A program made the position numbers and the translations under genes. The notes under the pieces were generated by a model, which worked only from the letters and a program-made list of their open reading frames with translations, had not been told where the DNA came from and searched no databases. DNA of 64,000 nt from NCBI RefSeq assembly GCF_001553265.1, contig NZ_KQ960598.1, positions 47,605 to 111,604 on the forward strand, written 5' to 3'. This document shows positions 8,642-18,119 of the stretch, piece after piece. Each line of letters begins with the position of its first letter. The stretch's first letter is position 1. The stretch is from Prevotella sp. DNF00663. Its GTDB lineage: Bacteria > Bacteroidota > Bacteroidia > Bacteroidales > Bacteroidaceae.

Positions 8642-9744
8642 TGAATCAATCAAAATTACATCTCCATTTTCTACGTTTTGCGCTAGATACTGAGTATTCT
8701 CTACCAGCGTTAGATAAGTTAGATTGGAATGGATTGTACGAATTTGCTAATCGACATTCCATTCTTGGCATCTTGTATCAGGGATTGGAAAGATTACCTA
8801 AGGATAGTATTTGTCGTCCATCACGGCAACTCATTTTCAAATGGGTTGCAGCCGTAGATCAGATTAAACGAGCAAATATACAAGTAAATCAAGATGCTTG
8901 TCGACTGACAGAGGTGTTTAAACAGGATGGTATCCAATCATGTATACTAAAAGGACAGGCTAATGCCCGATTATATCCGACCCCTTTATATCGTATGCCA
9001 GGTGATATAGACGTTTGGACGGATATGAAAAGTGCCAAAGATATTGTTCGCTATGTGAAGCAAAAAGATATTATGTCCTCACCGGAATATCATCATATCG
9101 ATTGGCCTAGCTTCGGTCGTACTCCTATTGAGGTTCATTATTTTCCCTCATTTATGGGAAATTTATACCATGAAATCCAATTAAGGCGCTATTTTGAGCA
9201 ACAGAAAAGCAAACAATTTGAAAATTTTGTGGAACTTCCTAACACGTCTGGGCAAGGTATTTATGTTCTCAATTCCGATATGGATAGTGTATTTCAGCTC
9301 TCACATATTATGCATCATTTCTTTTTTGAGGGTATAGGACTACGACAAATCATAGATTATTATTATTTATTAAGATATGGTATTGCTCCAAAGGATAGGG
9401 AAAATATTGCTAAAACAATAAAAAAACTTCATCTGTTGAAATTTTCAAAGGGAATCATGTGGCTTATGCACGAAGTATTAGGACTGGATAAGCAATATTT
9501 GTACACGGAACCTGATGAGAATATAGGGCAACTTCTATTGGTAGAAATATTATATGCTGGGAACTTTGGACATTTTGATAGTCGCTATCATTTTGCTGGA
9601 TTACCCCTTTACAAACAATATCTACTGGAGATAAAACGAAATTTAAGATTCAGTCGGTATTTCCCTTCGGAGGTTTTATGGGGGCGTCCTATAGCCCGTT
9701 TTTGGCATTCTGCATATAAGTATTATCTGAGAAGGAGTGTATAA
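8641..9744 (+). CDS. Nucleotidyltransferase-fold family protein (NTP_transf_5-like)
   Basis: A 367-residue protein translationally coupled to the dehydratase through TAATG. The motif block SCILKGQANARLYP, then RMPGDIDVW near residue 121, is the metal-binding G-D-x-D-x-W region of the uncharacterised nucleotidyltransferase family often found beside glycan genes. The C-terminal part is helical, with hydrophobic stretches but no clear membrane segment. The reaction is unknown. It is the last gene before the terminator at 9766-9806. Confidence 0.7.
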   Translation: MNQSKLHLHFLRFALDTEYSLPALDKLDWNGLYEFANRHSILGILYQGLERLPKDSICRPSRQLIFKWVAAVDQIKRANIQVNQDACRLTEVFKQDGIQSCILKGQANARLYPTPLYRMPGDIDVWTDMKSAKDIVRYVKQKDIMSSPEYHHIDWPSFGRTPIEVHYFPSFMGNLYHEIQLRRYFEQQKSKQFENFVELPNTSGQGIYVLNSDMDSVFQLSHIMHHFFFEGIGLRQIIDYYYLLRYGIAPKDRENIAKTIKKLHLLKFSKGIMWLMHEVLGLDKQYLYTEPDENIGQLLLVEILYAGNFGHFDSRYHFAGLPLYKQYLLEIKRNLRFSRYFPSEVLWGRPIARFWHSAYKYYLRRSV

Positions 9745-9765
9745 GCCTCTCTCGTCAATCATATA

Positions 9766-9806
9766 ATACCAAAAAGGCTGCTCCATAAGAGCAGCCTTTT
9801 TGGTAT
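9766..9806. terminator. Bidirectional intrinsic terminator
   Basis: A perfect 18-bp inverted repeat (9766-9783 and 9789-9806) with a 5-nt loop. The stem core GGCTGCTC / GAGCAGCC is flanked by A5 and T5 runs, so it can terminate both the glycan cluster on the plus strand and rny on the minus strand. Confidence 0.9.
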
Positions 9807-9821
9807 GTATAAATAGATGTT

Positions 9822-11357
9822 TTACTTTGCGTATGCCACAGAACGAGTCTCGCGGATAACGGTAATCTTTACTTGACCGGGATAAGTCATCTCGTTCTGA
9901 ATCTTGGTAGCGATTTCGCTTGATAGCTTTTCACTTTCAGCATCGTCCATCTTATCGGCTCCAACGATGACGCGAAGCTCACGACCGGCTTGGATAGCAT
10001 AGGTTTTAGTCACACCGGGATAGCTTAGTGCGATAGCTTCCAAGTCGTTGAGGCGCTTGATATAAGCTTCTACAATTTCACGACGAGCCCCCGGACGAGC
10101 CCCGGAGATGGCGTCACAAACCTGTACGATAGGAGCGAGGAGACTCTGCATCTCTACTTCATCGTGGTGAGCTGCGATAGCATTTACCACATCGGGCTTT
10201 TCCTTGTACTTCTCTGCTATCTTACCACCATATAATGCGTGGGGCAATTCGCTCTCCTCGTCTGGCACCTTACCAATATCGTGGAGCAGTCCGGCACGCT
10301 TTGCCTTCTTTGGATTCAAGCCCAACTCACTGGCCATAACAGCACAGAGATTGGCAGTTTCACGAGCATGTTGCAGCAAGTTCTGACCGTAAGAAGAACG
10401 GTATTTCATCTTACCAACGATTCTTACAAGCTCCGGATGTAGTCCATGAATACCTAAATCGATGGTTGTACGCTTACCGGTTTCAATGATTTCGTTGTCT
10501 AATTGCTTCTTGACTTTAGCCACAACTTCTTCAATACGCGCTGGATGAATACGACCATCGGCTACAAGTTGGTGAAGAGCAAGGCGACAAATCTCACGGC
10601 GAACAGGGTCGAATGCACTGATAACGATAGCTTCGGGCGTGTCATCTACGACAATCTCAACACCGGTAGCAGCCTCAAGGGCACGGATGTTACGACCCTC
10701 ACGGCCAATGATGCGTCCCTTAACTTCATCGTTATCAATATGGAATACGCTGACGGAGTTCTCAATGGCAGTCTCGGTAGCAACGCGCTGGATAGTCTGA
10801 ATGACAATCTTCTTGGCCTGCTGGTTGGCATTGAGCTTGGCTTCGTCCATGATTTCGTTAATATAGCTAGCAGCATCAAGCTTGGCTTGGTCTTTCAAAC
10901 TCTCAACAAGACGATTTTTTGCTTCCTCTGCACTAAGGCCTGAGAGTTCTTCAAGCTTTGCTCGTTCAAGGTCTTGCATCTTCTCTAAGTCTTGTTGTTT
11001 TACCTGCAACAATTTCTTCTCATTGTCGATGCGCTGCTGGTTCTGGTCTACTTCTTGCTTCTTTCGGCCAAGTTCTTCCTGTCGTTGGTTCAGCGACAAC
11101 TCTCTTTGCTTCAACTTATTTTCTATCTGCTGAATCTTCTGATTGCGCTGCTGAACCTCTTTTTCAAGTTCAGACTTCTTATTGAGGAATTTTTCTTTTA
11201 CTTCAAGGAGCTTCTTTTCTTTGATTACTTCTGCGTCTTTTGTTGCTGAATTAATCATTTCCTTGTATTTCCCAGTCATTACATAACGGAAAAGAGTATA
11301 CCCGATACAGCTTCCCGCCAGTAGAGCCACAATGGCTATAATAACTATTGTTGTCAT
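9822..11357 (-). CDS. rny: Ribonuclease Y
   Basis: Membrane-anchored endoribonuclease that starts mRNA decay. The 511 residues are laid out as usual: an N-terminal membrane helix ([20 protein letters not shown]), a long charged coiled coil to about residue 190, a KH RNA-binding domain with [15 protein letters not shown], and an HD domain with [11 protein letters not shown] and the AAHHDEVE segment. The C-terminus [19 protein letters not shown] is typical. It is the last gene of a three-gene operon read leftward from a promoter at 12017-12048, after zapA. Confidence 0.96.
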   Translation of the reverse strand: MTTIVIIAIVALLAGSCIGYTLFRYVMTGKYKEMINSATKDAEVIKEKKLLEVKEKFLNKKSELEKEVQQRNQKIQQIENKLKQRELSLNQRQEELGRKKQEVDQNQQRIDNEKKLLQVKQQDLEKMQDLERAKLEELSGLSAEEAKNRLVESLKDQAKLDAASYINEIMDEAKLNANQQAKKIVIQTIQRVATETAIENSVSVFHIDNDEVKGRIIGREGRNIRALEAATGVEIVVDDTPEAIVISAFDPVRREICRLALHQLVADGRIHPARIEEVVAKVKKQLDNEIIETGKRTTIDLGIHGLHPELVRIVGKMKYRSSYGQNLLQHARETANLCAVMASELGLNPKKAKRAGLLHDIGKVPDEESELPHALYGGKIAEKYKEKPDVVNAIAAHHDEVEMQSLLAPIVQVCDAISGARPGARREIVEAYIKRLNDLEAIALSYPGVTKTYAIQAGRELRVIVGADKMDDAESEKLSSEIATKIQNEMTYPGQVKITVIRETRSVAYAK

Positions 11358-11395
11358 GTGTATATATGTATATTTTTAGTGTTAGCTTCTCAAAA

Positions 11396-11698
11396 CTACT
11401 TCAGCGCGTCTTCAATTTCAGAAGTCAATGTCTTGAGAACTTCACTAAAAGGAGCCGTATCGTTGCGATCGGCTTCTCGCTCATATCGTAAAGCTATGTC
11501 TATCAGTGCCATATACAAAATCTCCTTATCACTTTTACGGCCCTTGAAAACCTCAGCATAGGTATTTACCGTATCAGTGATAAGTTTGGCAGCATCTCTA
11601 TACAGTTTCTCGTCGGCCCGAACAATGTTGACCGACATCTCTGTATCATAGACATGTAATCTGATATGTAGTTTCTCTTTGTTGTCTTCTTCCATCAC
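11396..11698 (-). CDS. zapA: Cell division protein ZapA
   Basis: A 100-residue ZapA homologue that would bundle FtsZ filaments at mid-cell. The N-terminal part, LHIRLHVYDTEMSVNI and RADEKLYRDAAKLITDTVNTY, matches the ZapA beta/alpha start. YMALIDIALRYEREADRND begins the dimerising helix. It is 6 nt downstream of the small coiled-coil gene and 38 nt upstream of rny, an operon order common in Bacteroidota. The normal length supports an intact gene. Confidence 0.85.
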   Translation of the reverse strand: MMEEDNKEKLHIRLHVYDTEMSVNIVRADEKLYRDAAKLITDTVNTYAEVFKGRKSDKEILYMALIDIALRYEREADRNDTAPFSEVLKTLTSEIEDALK

Positions 11699-11704
11699 GA
11701 CTTG

Positions 11705-11998
11705 TTATTTTTCACTGAGCAGCGTGATACATTTATTTACCTCTCGAATTAATTTAGAAACTCGTTTACTAGCTTCTTCCATATCGCCATCGGTGATTTC
11801 TATCATCTTGGCCATCTTAAGGCTGTTGTAATTCCTTTCTGCTTGAGCCAGTTGGCTTTCCAACTGCTTGATACGCAAGTCCCTTTCGTCTACCATTGCA
11901 TACAGATTATCGTTCTCCTTCTTGGTTTCAATGTATTGGAGAATCATCTGTCTGACACGTGTAGAAAAGAGAGATAGTATCTTCTCGTTAGCATCCAT
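11705..11998 (-). CDS. Small coiled-coil protein upstream of zapA
   Basis: A 97-residue, strongly helical protein. A heptad-like region runs from about residue 20 to 65 (KENDNLYAMVDERDLRIKQL and the following LESQLAQAERNY), and a second helix lies at the C-terminus. There is no signal peptide or membrane segment. Position as first gene of the zapA-rny operon suggests a division-associated partner, analogous in shape to ZapB, but I see no sequence motif proving that. The start ATG is about 19 nt downstream of the promoter -7 box. Confidence 0.75.
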   Translation of the reverse strand: MDANEKILSLFSTRVRQMILQYIETKKENDNLYAMVDERDLRIKQLESQLAQAERNYNSLKMAKMIEITDGDMEEASKRVSKLIREVNKCITLLSEK

Positions 11999-12016
11999 AG
12001 ACTTACAATTTGGTTA

Positions 12017-12048
12017 CAAATTTAATTGAATTAATCGGTTATTCCAAA
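12017..12048 (-). promoter_or_regulatory. Promoter of the coiled-coil/zapA/rny operon
   Basis: Read on the minus strand, TTTG (12045-12048) and TAAATTTG (12017-12024) are separated by exactly 20 nt, matching both Bacteroidales promoter boxes. The leader before the ATG at 11998 is only about 10 nt. Confidence 0.7.
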
Positions 12049-12062
12049 TAATACGTAAATTT

Positions 12063-12692
12063 TTATTTCTTATATTCGTCTGTATTGTTCGGTGATTCCT
12101 TTTTGGCCAGCATCACTACTTGGTAGACGAAGTCGGTAATCCATTTCTGTGAGAATCCCAGTCGCTTGTTGTACTGGCGAATAGTCAATACGGTTTTCAT
12201 CACACCGGCATCGGTGTAGTCGTTTTTATTGAACACGTCGCTCACTGTTTTCTCTGTCATGCTGTAGATAGCGCGCTTGAAGAAGGAGGGGAGTCGGAGT
12301 TTGAACTTCATCAAATTGCCCATGAGCATCATCACGTCTTGTGTGAATCCTTGGAATTGGATGAGGTAAGTCTGCACGTCTTGTATCTTGTGGCAGTTTT
12401 TGCGGATGCTTTGGTCTATCTCTTTGAAGAATGTGTCATCAGTGTGATACAGCTCTTTGAGCATCTTCTTACACTGGTTACGCTCGCCAATACCGAGTTT
12501 GTTGTTGACTGTGGGCACGTGTAGGGTCGATTTAAACATGCGCAAGTCGGGGAGCATCGCTAGATTGTTGATACCAAGGTTGGCTGCAAGCGATGCTTGG
12601 AAATACACACGTACCAAGGTCATGTAGTCTTCCATTCCACCCACTTTGGCTGTACTATTCTTGCTTTTAAAAAGTTTAGAAAATATTCCCAT
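12063..12692 (-). CDS. Conserved-looking protein of unknown function
   Basis: I do not recognise this protein of about 209 residues. The ATG at 12692 gives MGIFSKLFKSKNS, a short basic N-terminus. A longer in-frame start at 12758 is excluded because it falls inside the -33 box of the promoter. The body is soluble and helical, with no signal peptide, no membrane segment and no recognisable catalytic motif. It stands alone between the zapA operon and a divergent polysaccharide operon, with its own good promoter. Confidence 0.75.
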   Translation of the reverse strand: MGIFSKLFKSKNSTAKVGGMEDYMTLVRVYFQASLAANLGINNLAMLPDLRMFKSTLHVPTVNNKLGIGERNQCKKMLKELYHTDDTFFKEIDQSIRKNCHKIQDVQTYLIQFQGFTQDVMMLMGNLMKFKLRLPSFFKRAIYSMTEKTVSDVFNKNDYTDAGVMKTVLTIRQYNKRLGFSQKWITDFVYQVVMLAKKESPNNTDEYKK

Positions 12693-12727
12693 CTTGTTGA
12701 TTCTAATTGTGTTATTCTTGTTTGCTG

Positions 12728-12759
12728 CAAAGTTAGTGAAAGTTGAGCTAAAGACCAAA
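12728..12759 (-). promoter_or_regulatory. Promoter of the unknown minus-strand gene
   Basis: Read on the minus strand, TTTG (12756-12759) lies 20 nt before TAACTTTG (12728-12735), a full match to the Bacteroidales promoter. It fixes the downstream start at 12692. Confidence 0.75.
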
Positions 12760-12842
12760 GGTTTCCTGTGGTTTTAGGTTGGTTCTTTGCATTAAAGAGC
12801 TAGTCTGTTTGGCTACTTGTAAATTCCTCGACTATCAGGTTG

Positions 12843-12933
12843 CAGTGTGATGGCAGTGATGCTGTATAGCTTTTTCAATTTTGCTGAAGCGTTTTTGCAG
12901 GGATGTTGGAGTGTCTTTGCAGTGAAATTCTAG
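12843..12933. repeat. Degenerate 22-bp tandem repeat array, locus 1
   Basis: Units begin with CAG or CAA at 12854, 12876, 12898 and 12920, exactly 22 bp apart, with a half unit at 12843. Each unit starts with an 11-bp half such as CAGTGATGCTG and ends with a half such as GAGTGTCTTTG. The array lies between two divergent promoters. The rest of 12760-13007 shows no gene. A related flank, GGCTACTTGTAAATTC, is at 12811-12826. Confidence 0.75.
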
Positions 12934-13007
12934 TGATGTATTATAAAAAGAATATGCTCTGAATAAAAGTTTTTAAGTGAACACATGAATCTTTATGTAT
13001 TTTTGTT

Positions 13008-13015
13008 TATCTTTG
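13008..13015 (+). promoter_or_regulatory. Promoter -7 box for the second polysaccharide operon
   Basis: TATCTTTG matches TAnnTTTG and lies 42 nt upstream of the WcaJ-like start. The -33 region is weak (CATG near 12984). Confidence 0.5.
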
Positions 13016-13057
13016 CGGCAAATTAGAGATTGAATAATCATTCGTTCAGTTTTTGGT

Positions 13058-14029
13058 ATGAAGCAGTCTGGAAACAGAAATGACCTTATAAGAATTTTAG
13101 TTGCGATTGGCGACTTTTTTGTGTTGAATGTTACATTATGGGCATTTATAGTGCTTATGCCAAATTTTGTACCATCATTTTTCCATGTCGCAACAAAGAT
13201 GACATTGCTGGTAGCCAACTTCTCGATGTTGGTTAGCCAAATGTTGTATCATACCATCATTCATTTGCGTAGGGTAAACTTTGAAGACGCATTGAGCAGG
13301 GTGTTCAAACTGAGTGCATGCCAAGCAGTAGTGATGTACGTGATGCTGAGAATGATAGGTGTGCAGGAGCAGGTCTTGTATTGTTTGCTACTGTTGTTCC
13401 CCGCGGTCTTCTTCTTTCTCATGGTAACACGTCTTATACAGCGAGTGTTGTTGAAGCATTATCGCCAAATGGGGCGCAACACGCGTACGGTGCTGTTTAT
13501 TGGGCTGATGTATCCCATTATTGCTATGTGCATCAAATTACAGAGTCTGGGTTCTGTGCAGTTCAAACAACAACGTGCAGGACAGAATGGTCAGACCTTT
13601 AATTGCTTGAAATTCCGTTCCATGCACGTTAATGCAGATTCTGATAAGCAGCAAGCTACGAAGGATGATCCGCGAAAGTTTGCCTTTGGTAATTTCATGC
13701 GCAAGACAAATATTGACGAATTACCGCAGTTTTTCAATGTGTTGAAAGGAAATATGAGTATCGTTGGGCCTCGTCCACATATGCTTTACCATACAGATGT
13801 GTATCGTGATTTGATAGATAAATACATGGTTAGGCACTTTAGTAAACCCGGAATTACCGGTTGGGCTCAGATAACAGGTTTTAGAGGTGAGACCAAGGAA
13901 CTGTGGCAAATGGAGGAACGTATTAAACGAGATATATGGTATATCGAACATTGGTCATTCTGGTTGGATATTAAGATTATCATGAAGACTGCAATAGGAT
14001 TCATGATACCGGATAAACAAGCATATTAA
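13058..14029 (+). CDS. WcaJ-type initiating sugar transferase with internal domain deletion
   Basis: A polyprenyl-phosphate sugar transferase of 323 residues; WcaJ/WbaP-type homologues run about 450-480. Four N-terminal hydrophobic segments (to about residue 130) and the catalytic domain ([49 protein letters not shown]) are present. At residue 149/150 (13504/13505) the opening of the CoA-binding-like Rossmann domain, [10 protein letters not shown], runs directly into [14 protein letters not shown], the second half of the catalytic membrane hairpin. The rest of the Rossmann domain and the usual KR-x-FD hairpin start are missing, in frame. It may be inactive or a reduced form. Upstream of rmlA by 1 nt. 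Confidence 0.8.
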   Translation: MKQSGNRNDLIRILVAIGDFFVLNVTLWAFIVLMPNFVPSFFHVATKMTLLVANFSMLVSQMLYHTIIHLRRVNFEDALSRVFKLSACQAVVMYVMLRMIGVQEQVLYCLLLLFPAVFFFLMVTRLIQRVLLKHYRQMGRNTRTVLFIGLMYPIIAMCIKLQSLGSVQFKQQRAGQNGQTFNCLKFRSMHVNADSDKQQATKDDPRKFAFGNFMRKTNIDELPQFFNVLKGNMSIVGPRPHMLYHTDVYRDLIDKYMVRHFSKPGITGWAQITGFRGETKELWQMEERIKRDIWYIEHWSFWLDIKIIMKTAIGFMIPDKQAY

Positions 14030-14030
14030 T

Positions 14031-14909
14031 ATGAAAGGAATTGTATTGGCAGGCGGTTCGGGTACGCGTCTTTATCCGATTACGAAGGGAGTCAGTAAGC
14101 AATTGATTCCTATCTTTGATAAACCTATGATTTATTATCCCATATCTGTGCTCATGCTTGCAGATATTAAGGATATATTAATCATATCTACCCCGTACGA
14201 TTTACCCGGTTTCAAACGGTTGCTTGGCGATGGTCATGAGCTTGGAGTAAATTTTGAATACGCCGAGCAGCCTAGTCCCGACGGATTGGCACAAGCATTT
14301 ATTATCGGTGAAGAGTTTATTGGTACAGACAGTGTGTGTCTTGTGTTGGGCGATAACATATTCTATGGCGCCGGCTTAACGGGTTTGTTGCATCAAAGTG
14401 TGAAAGATGCCGAGGAGCGTAACAAGGCTAGTGTCTTCGGCTATTATGTGAATGATCCGGAGCGTTATGGGGTTGCTGAGTTTGATGATAGATCTGGAAA
14501 ATGTCTAAGTATAGAGGAGAAACCAGAGTATCCTAAGAGCAATTATGCGGTAGTTGGGCTGTATTTCTATCCTAATTCAGTGGTTGAAATCGCTAAAAAC
14601 ATTCGTCCTAGTGAGCGTGGAGAATTGGAAATAACGACTGTCAATCAAGAATATCTGGGACAGGACAAACTATTGGTGAAACCATTACAACGTGGTTTTG
14701 CTTGGCTTGATACCGGAACTCATGATAGTTTGAGTGAGGCTAGTACCTTTATTGAGGTTATAGAAAAGAGGCAGGGGCTCAAGATAGCTTGTCTTGAAGA
14801 GATTGCTTTGCAGAATGGTTGGATAACCAAAGCGCAGGTGGCAGAGCTGGCTAAGCCTATGATAAAGAATGGGTACGGACAGTATCTCATGCGAATCTCT
14901 CAGAATTAA
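14031..14909 (+). CDS. rfbA: Glucose-1-phosphate thymidylyltransferase
   Basis: A 292-residue RmlA enzyme that makes dTDP-glucose from dTTP and glucose-1-phosphate, the first step to dTDP-rhamnose and related sugars. The signature [20 protein letters not shown] and then [16 protein letters not shown] is complete, and the later blocks [29 protein letters not shown] and [12 protein letters not shown] are canonical. It starts one base after the previous stop. The usual rmlB, C and D partners are not in this window, so they should lie elsewhere. Confidence 0.95.
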   Translation: MKGIVLAGGSGTRLYPITKGVSKQLIPIFDKPMIYYPISVLMLADIKDILIISTPYDLPGFKRLLGDGHELGVNFEYAEQPSPDGLAQAFIIGEEFIGTDSVCLVLGDNIFYGAGLTGLLHQSVKDAEERNKASVFGYYVNDPERYGVAEFDDRSGKCLSIEEKPEYPKSNYAVVGLYFYPNSVVEIAKNIRPSERGELEITTVNQEYLGQDKLLVKPLQRGFAWLDTGTHDSLSEASTFIEVIEKRQGLKIACLEEIALQNGWITKAQVAELAKPMIKNGYGQYLMRISQN

Positions 14910-14942
14910 TTACGAATAAAAATAATTAGATAATATTTAATA

Positions 14943-17495
14943 ATGGAAGAGAAAAAGACCGTTGTTCCTGAAAATGCACAGGTACAGGAACAAGAAGAAC
15001 AGTCATCATTTGACTTTCTAGCCCTCTACACGACATTAGTCTTAAATTGGAAATGGTTCCTTGTGTCGCTTATTATCTGTATTGGTGTCGCTTTGGTATA
15101 TCTGAGATATGCTACTCCTATCTACCAATCGCAGACTAAGTTGCTCATCAAAGACGATGACAACAACCGACGTGGTGGAGGTAACGCTTTGCAGAATATT
15201 ACTTATTTGGGTATTATGTCCAATTCTAATGGTATAGACAATGAAATGGAGATTTTGTCTTCCCATTCTATTGCGGAGCGAACTGTTAAGAATTTGAAGC
15301 TATATACGACCTATTATAGTATAGGTAAGGTGAAAGATAACCTTTTATACAAGAATCAACCGGTCAATGTAGATATGGATTGGAAGTATCTGGATAAGTT
15401 GGTATTCCCTATTCAGTTGGAACTGGAAAAGGCATCTGATGGAAGTTATCATATTACCGGTGAATATTATGCTGTCTACAAAGATGAGGTCGTGGAAGGA
15501 CCATTTAGTATTGATGAGGTACTGAAATCACTTCCTGCTAAAATTTCTACGAAAGTAGGTATCTTGCGTTTTGAAAAGAACCATGCATATGTGGAGAATC
15601 CAAAGAAAAAGATGACCGTATCAAAGGCTGTGGTAGAGTCACCTAAGAATGTAGCTAACAAGTATGTACAGAGATTGGCGGTTAGCCCAACTTCTAAAAT
15701 GACCACCATTGCACAGCTCGTTTTGAACGATGAACTGCCCGAACGTGGCCGAGATTATTTGAATCAGTTGATAGAATGCTATAATCTACAGGCTAATGAA
15801 GATAAGAACGAGATTGCTGTTCGTACAGAGGAATTCATTAATAGCCGTCTAGAAAAGATTAATGCAGAGCTTGGAAATACTGAGGGTGCTTTGGAATCTT
15901 ACAAGCGTAACAACAATATGGTGGAACTAAAATTGAATGCTACACAGTCTGTGGCCAATCAAGATCAGTTCAGCCAAAAGTTAGTAGAGGCTAATACCCA
16001 GATGGCTTTGCTCAACGAGCTAAATGCAACTCTACACGAATCGGGTAATAGATATCAGCCATTGCCTTCTAATGTAGGTTTGAAAGATGAGAGCACAACA
16101 GCTCTTATCCAAAAATATAATGAGATTGTGTTGGAAAGAAACAGATTGTTGAGAAGCGCATCAGAGACCAGCCCGACGGTAACTCCATTGACAGCACAGC
16201 TTGATGATTTGTTGCTCAGTATCCAAAAGGCTATGGCTCAAGCTCGTAGAAACATGCAGTTGCAGCGCAATGCTGTGGCTTCTGAGTACCGTAGATATAG
16301 TGGTGAGGTAGGAGCATCGCCCGAACAAGAACGTATGTTGACTCAGATTGGTCGTCAACAGGAAGTTAAGTCCGGTTTGTATTTGATGTTACTCCAAAAG
16401 AGAGAGGAAAACTCTATCTCTTTGGCAGCCACAGCCGACAAGGGTAAGATGATAGATGCACCTGAGACCATAGGCAAGATAAGTCCCAAGAATGCCATAA
16501 TTCTCTTGATATCATTGATATTGGCGATAGGTATCCCTGCTTTGGTATTGGTTGTTATGCAGTTCTTCAAATATCGTATAGAGGGACATCAGGATGTTGT
16601 ACGCCTGACTCGTTTGCCTATTCTTGGTGATATTCCTGTGTCAAGTGATACGATTAAGACTCGTGGCGACGTTGTCGTGCATGAAAATAAGAACAATTTG
16701 ATGGAAGAAGTCTTCCGTAGCATGCGTACCAATTTGCAGTTTATGCTACGCGAGGGGCAGAAAACAATCATCTTTACTTCTACTACATCTGGTGAAGGTA
16801 AGACTTTCTTGGCTGCCAACTTAGCCGTTTCGTTTGCTTTGCTAGGCAAGAAGGTTGTTTTGATAGGACTTGATGTGCGTAAACCTCGTTTGGCTGAGCT
16901 CTTCGAAATTGACGATCATCACCATGGTATAACCAATATTTTGGTTAAGGAAGAGCCGACCCAAGAGATGATACAGGCACAGACACTCCGTTCGGGAGTA
17001 CATGAGAACTTGGATTTATTAATGGCCGGACCTATTCCTCCAAACCCTGCTGAACTTTTAGCACGCGAGAGTCTTGATAAGGTTGTCAATATTCTGAAGG
17101 GTATGTATGATTATGTATTGATCGATACAGCACCTATTGGATTGGTAACAGATACGCTCCAAATCAGTAGAGTAGGAGATGCTACAGTCTATGTATGTAG
17201 AGCTGACTATACTGCAAAAGAAAGCTTTGGCCTTATCAATTCTCTCCATAATGAGAATAAAATGCCGAATATGTGCGTAGCTATCAATGGTATTGATATG
17301 TCAAAGCGCAAGTATGGCTATTACTATGGCTATGGTAAATATGCGAAGTATGGTAAGTACGCACGTTATGGCAATGGTAAGTATGATTCCTATGGCTCTT
17401 ATGGGCAATATGGCACTTATGGTTCTTATGGTAGTTATGGCAACTATTCGAACAGTCATTACGGAAAGAAGGACGATAATTCCATCAAGCGGTAA
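14943..17495 (+). CDS. Wzc-type polysaccharide co-polymerase with BY-kinase domain
   Basis: An 850-residue inner-membrane protein that controls chain length and export of capsule or exopolysaccharide. The Wzz domain follows a first membrane segment at about residues 37-57. A long periplasmic helical region leads to the second membrane segment at about 518-545. The cytoplasmic tyrosine kinase has Walker A TSTTSGEGKT (about 613-622), Walker A' GLDVRKPR and Walker B YVLIDTAPIG (about 722). The C-terminal tail from about residue 785 carries 18 tyrosines in GKY, GSY and GNY repeats, an autophosphorylation cluster. It follows rfbA by 33 nt. Confidence 0.93.
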   Translation: MEEKKTVVPENAQVQEQEEQSSFDFLALYTTLVLNWKWFLVSLIICIGVALVYLRYATPIYQSQTKLLIKDDDNNRRGGGNALQNITYLGIMSNSNGIDNEMEILSSHSIAERTVKNLKLYTTYYSIGKVKDNLLYKNQPVNVDMDWKYLDKLVFPIQLELEKASDGSYHITGEYYAVYKDEVVEGPFSIDEVLKSLPAKISTKVGILRFEKNHAYVENPKKKMTVSKAVVESPKNVANKYVQRLAVSPTSKMTTIAQLVLNDELPERGRDYLNQLIECYNLQANEDKNEIAVRTEEFINSRLEKINAELGNTEGALESYKRNNNMVELKLNATQSVANQDQFSQKLVEANTQMALLNELNATLHESGNRYQPLPSNVGLKDESTTALIQKYNEIVLERNRLLRSASETSPTVTPLTAQLDDLLLSIQKAMAQARRNMQLQRNAVASEYRRYSGEVGASPEQERMLTQIGRQQEVKSGLYLMLLQKREENSISLAATADKGKMIDAPETIGKISPKNAIILLISLILAIGIPALVLVVMQFFKYRIEGHQDVVRLTRLPILGDIPVSSDTIKTRGDVVVHENKNNLMEEVFRSMRTNLQFMLREGQKTIIFTSTTSGEGKTFLAANLAVSFALLGKKVVLIGLDVRKPRLAELFEIDDHHHGITNILVKEEPTQEMIQAQTLRSGVHENLDLLMAGPIPPNPAELLARESLDKVVNILKGMYDYVLIDTAPIGLVTDTLQISRVGDATVYVCRADYTAKESFGLINSLHNENKMPNMCVAINGIDMSKRKYGYYYGYGKYAKYGKYARYGNGKYDSYGSYGQYGTYGSYGSYGNYSNSHYGKKDDNSIKR

Positions 17496-17532
17496 TTATA
17501 TGATAATACAAATTAGACTTTAAATAGAATAG

Positions 17533-17967
17533 ATGACAATAGCAGTAGATTTCGACGGTACTATCGTCGAGCATAAATATCCTGAGATAGGAGAAGAATT
17601 GCCTTTCGCAACAGAGACGCTCAAGATGCTCATTAAAGACCAGCATCGGCTGATTCTTTGGAGTGTCAGAGAGGGAAAACTTCTAGATGATGCCGTTAAT
17701 TGGTGTCGTGAGCGTGGAGTGGAGTTTTATGCAGTCAATCGGGACTATCCGGAAGAGGAAGAAGAAAAGAACAACCATTTCTCTCGTAAACTCAAAGTGG
17801 AGATGTTTATTGACGATAGAAACCTCGGTGGATTGCCCGATTGGGGGCAGATTTATCACATGATACACGACCATAAGACTTTTAACGACATCATGCGTGA
17901 GCGTTTGTCGCAGGGGATGTATCAAGAAGATGAGATGCCTAAGAAAAAGCATTGGTGGCAATTTTAA
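17533..17967 (+). CDS. Small HAD-fold hydrolase-like protein (BT0820-like)
   Basis: A 144-residue cytoplasmic protein with the HAD nucleophile motif AVDFDGTIVEHKYP (Asp 6 and Asp 8) at the N-terminus, a Ser-bearing strand LILWSVREGK, and the C-terminal acidic motif EMFIDDRNLGGLPDWG. This is a minimal HAD without a large cap domain. It lies 37 nt after the Wzc gene and ends just before a terminator, so it is the last gene of the operon. The substrate is unknown. Confidence 0.8.
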   Translation: MTIAVDFDGTIVEHKYPEIGEELPFATETLKMLIKDQHRLILWSVREGKLLDDAVNWCRERGVEFYAVNRDYPEEEEEKNNHFSRKLKVEMFIDDRNLGGLPDWGQIYHMIHDHKTFNDIMRERLSQGMYQEDEMPKKKHWWQF

Positions 17968-18047
17968 TGCAAAAAAATAGTATAGAAGTTTTTATATGCT
18001 GTCAAGCGCGACAGTGTGAATTTTATTAAAGTTAAGAATTATGAGAG

Positions 18048-18086
18048 AGTGGGCTTGGTATTGTTACCGAGCTCACTTGTTTTATT
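18048..18086 (+). terminator. Intrinsic terminator of the WcaJ-rfbA-wzc-HAD operon
   Basis: A 13-bp stem, 18048-18060 with 18065-18077, closed by the loop TTGT. In RNA it is fully paired with two G-U wobbles. It is followed by the T-rich run TGTTTTATTT. Confidence 0.75.
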
Positions 18087-18119
18087 TAATACCATAGTCG
18101 TGAGGGAGTAGGGTAGAGA

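Noticed and set aside
10503..10943. Antisense open frame within rny
   Set aside because: Mirror-frame of a strongly conserved coding sequence; the translation has no recognisable features.
17287..17523. Alternative frame over the Wzc tyrosine tail
   Set aside because: Its Met-rich repeats arise from reading the Gly-Tyr repeat DNA in another frame.
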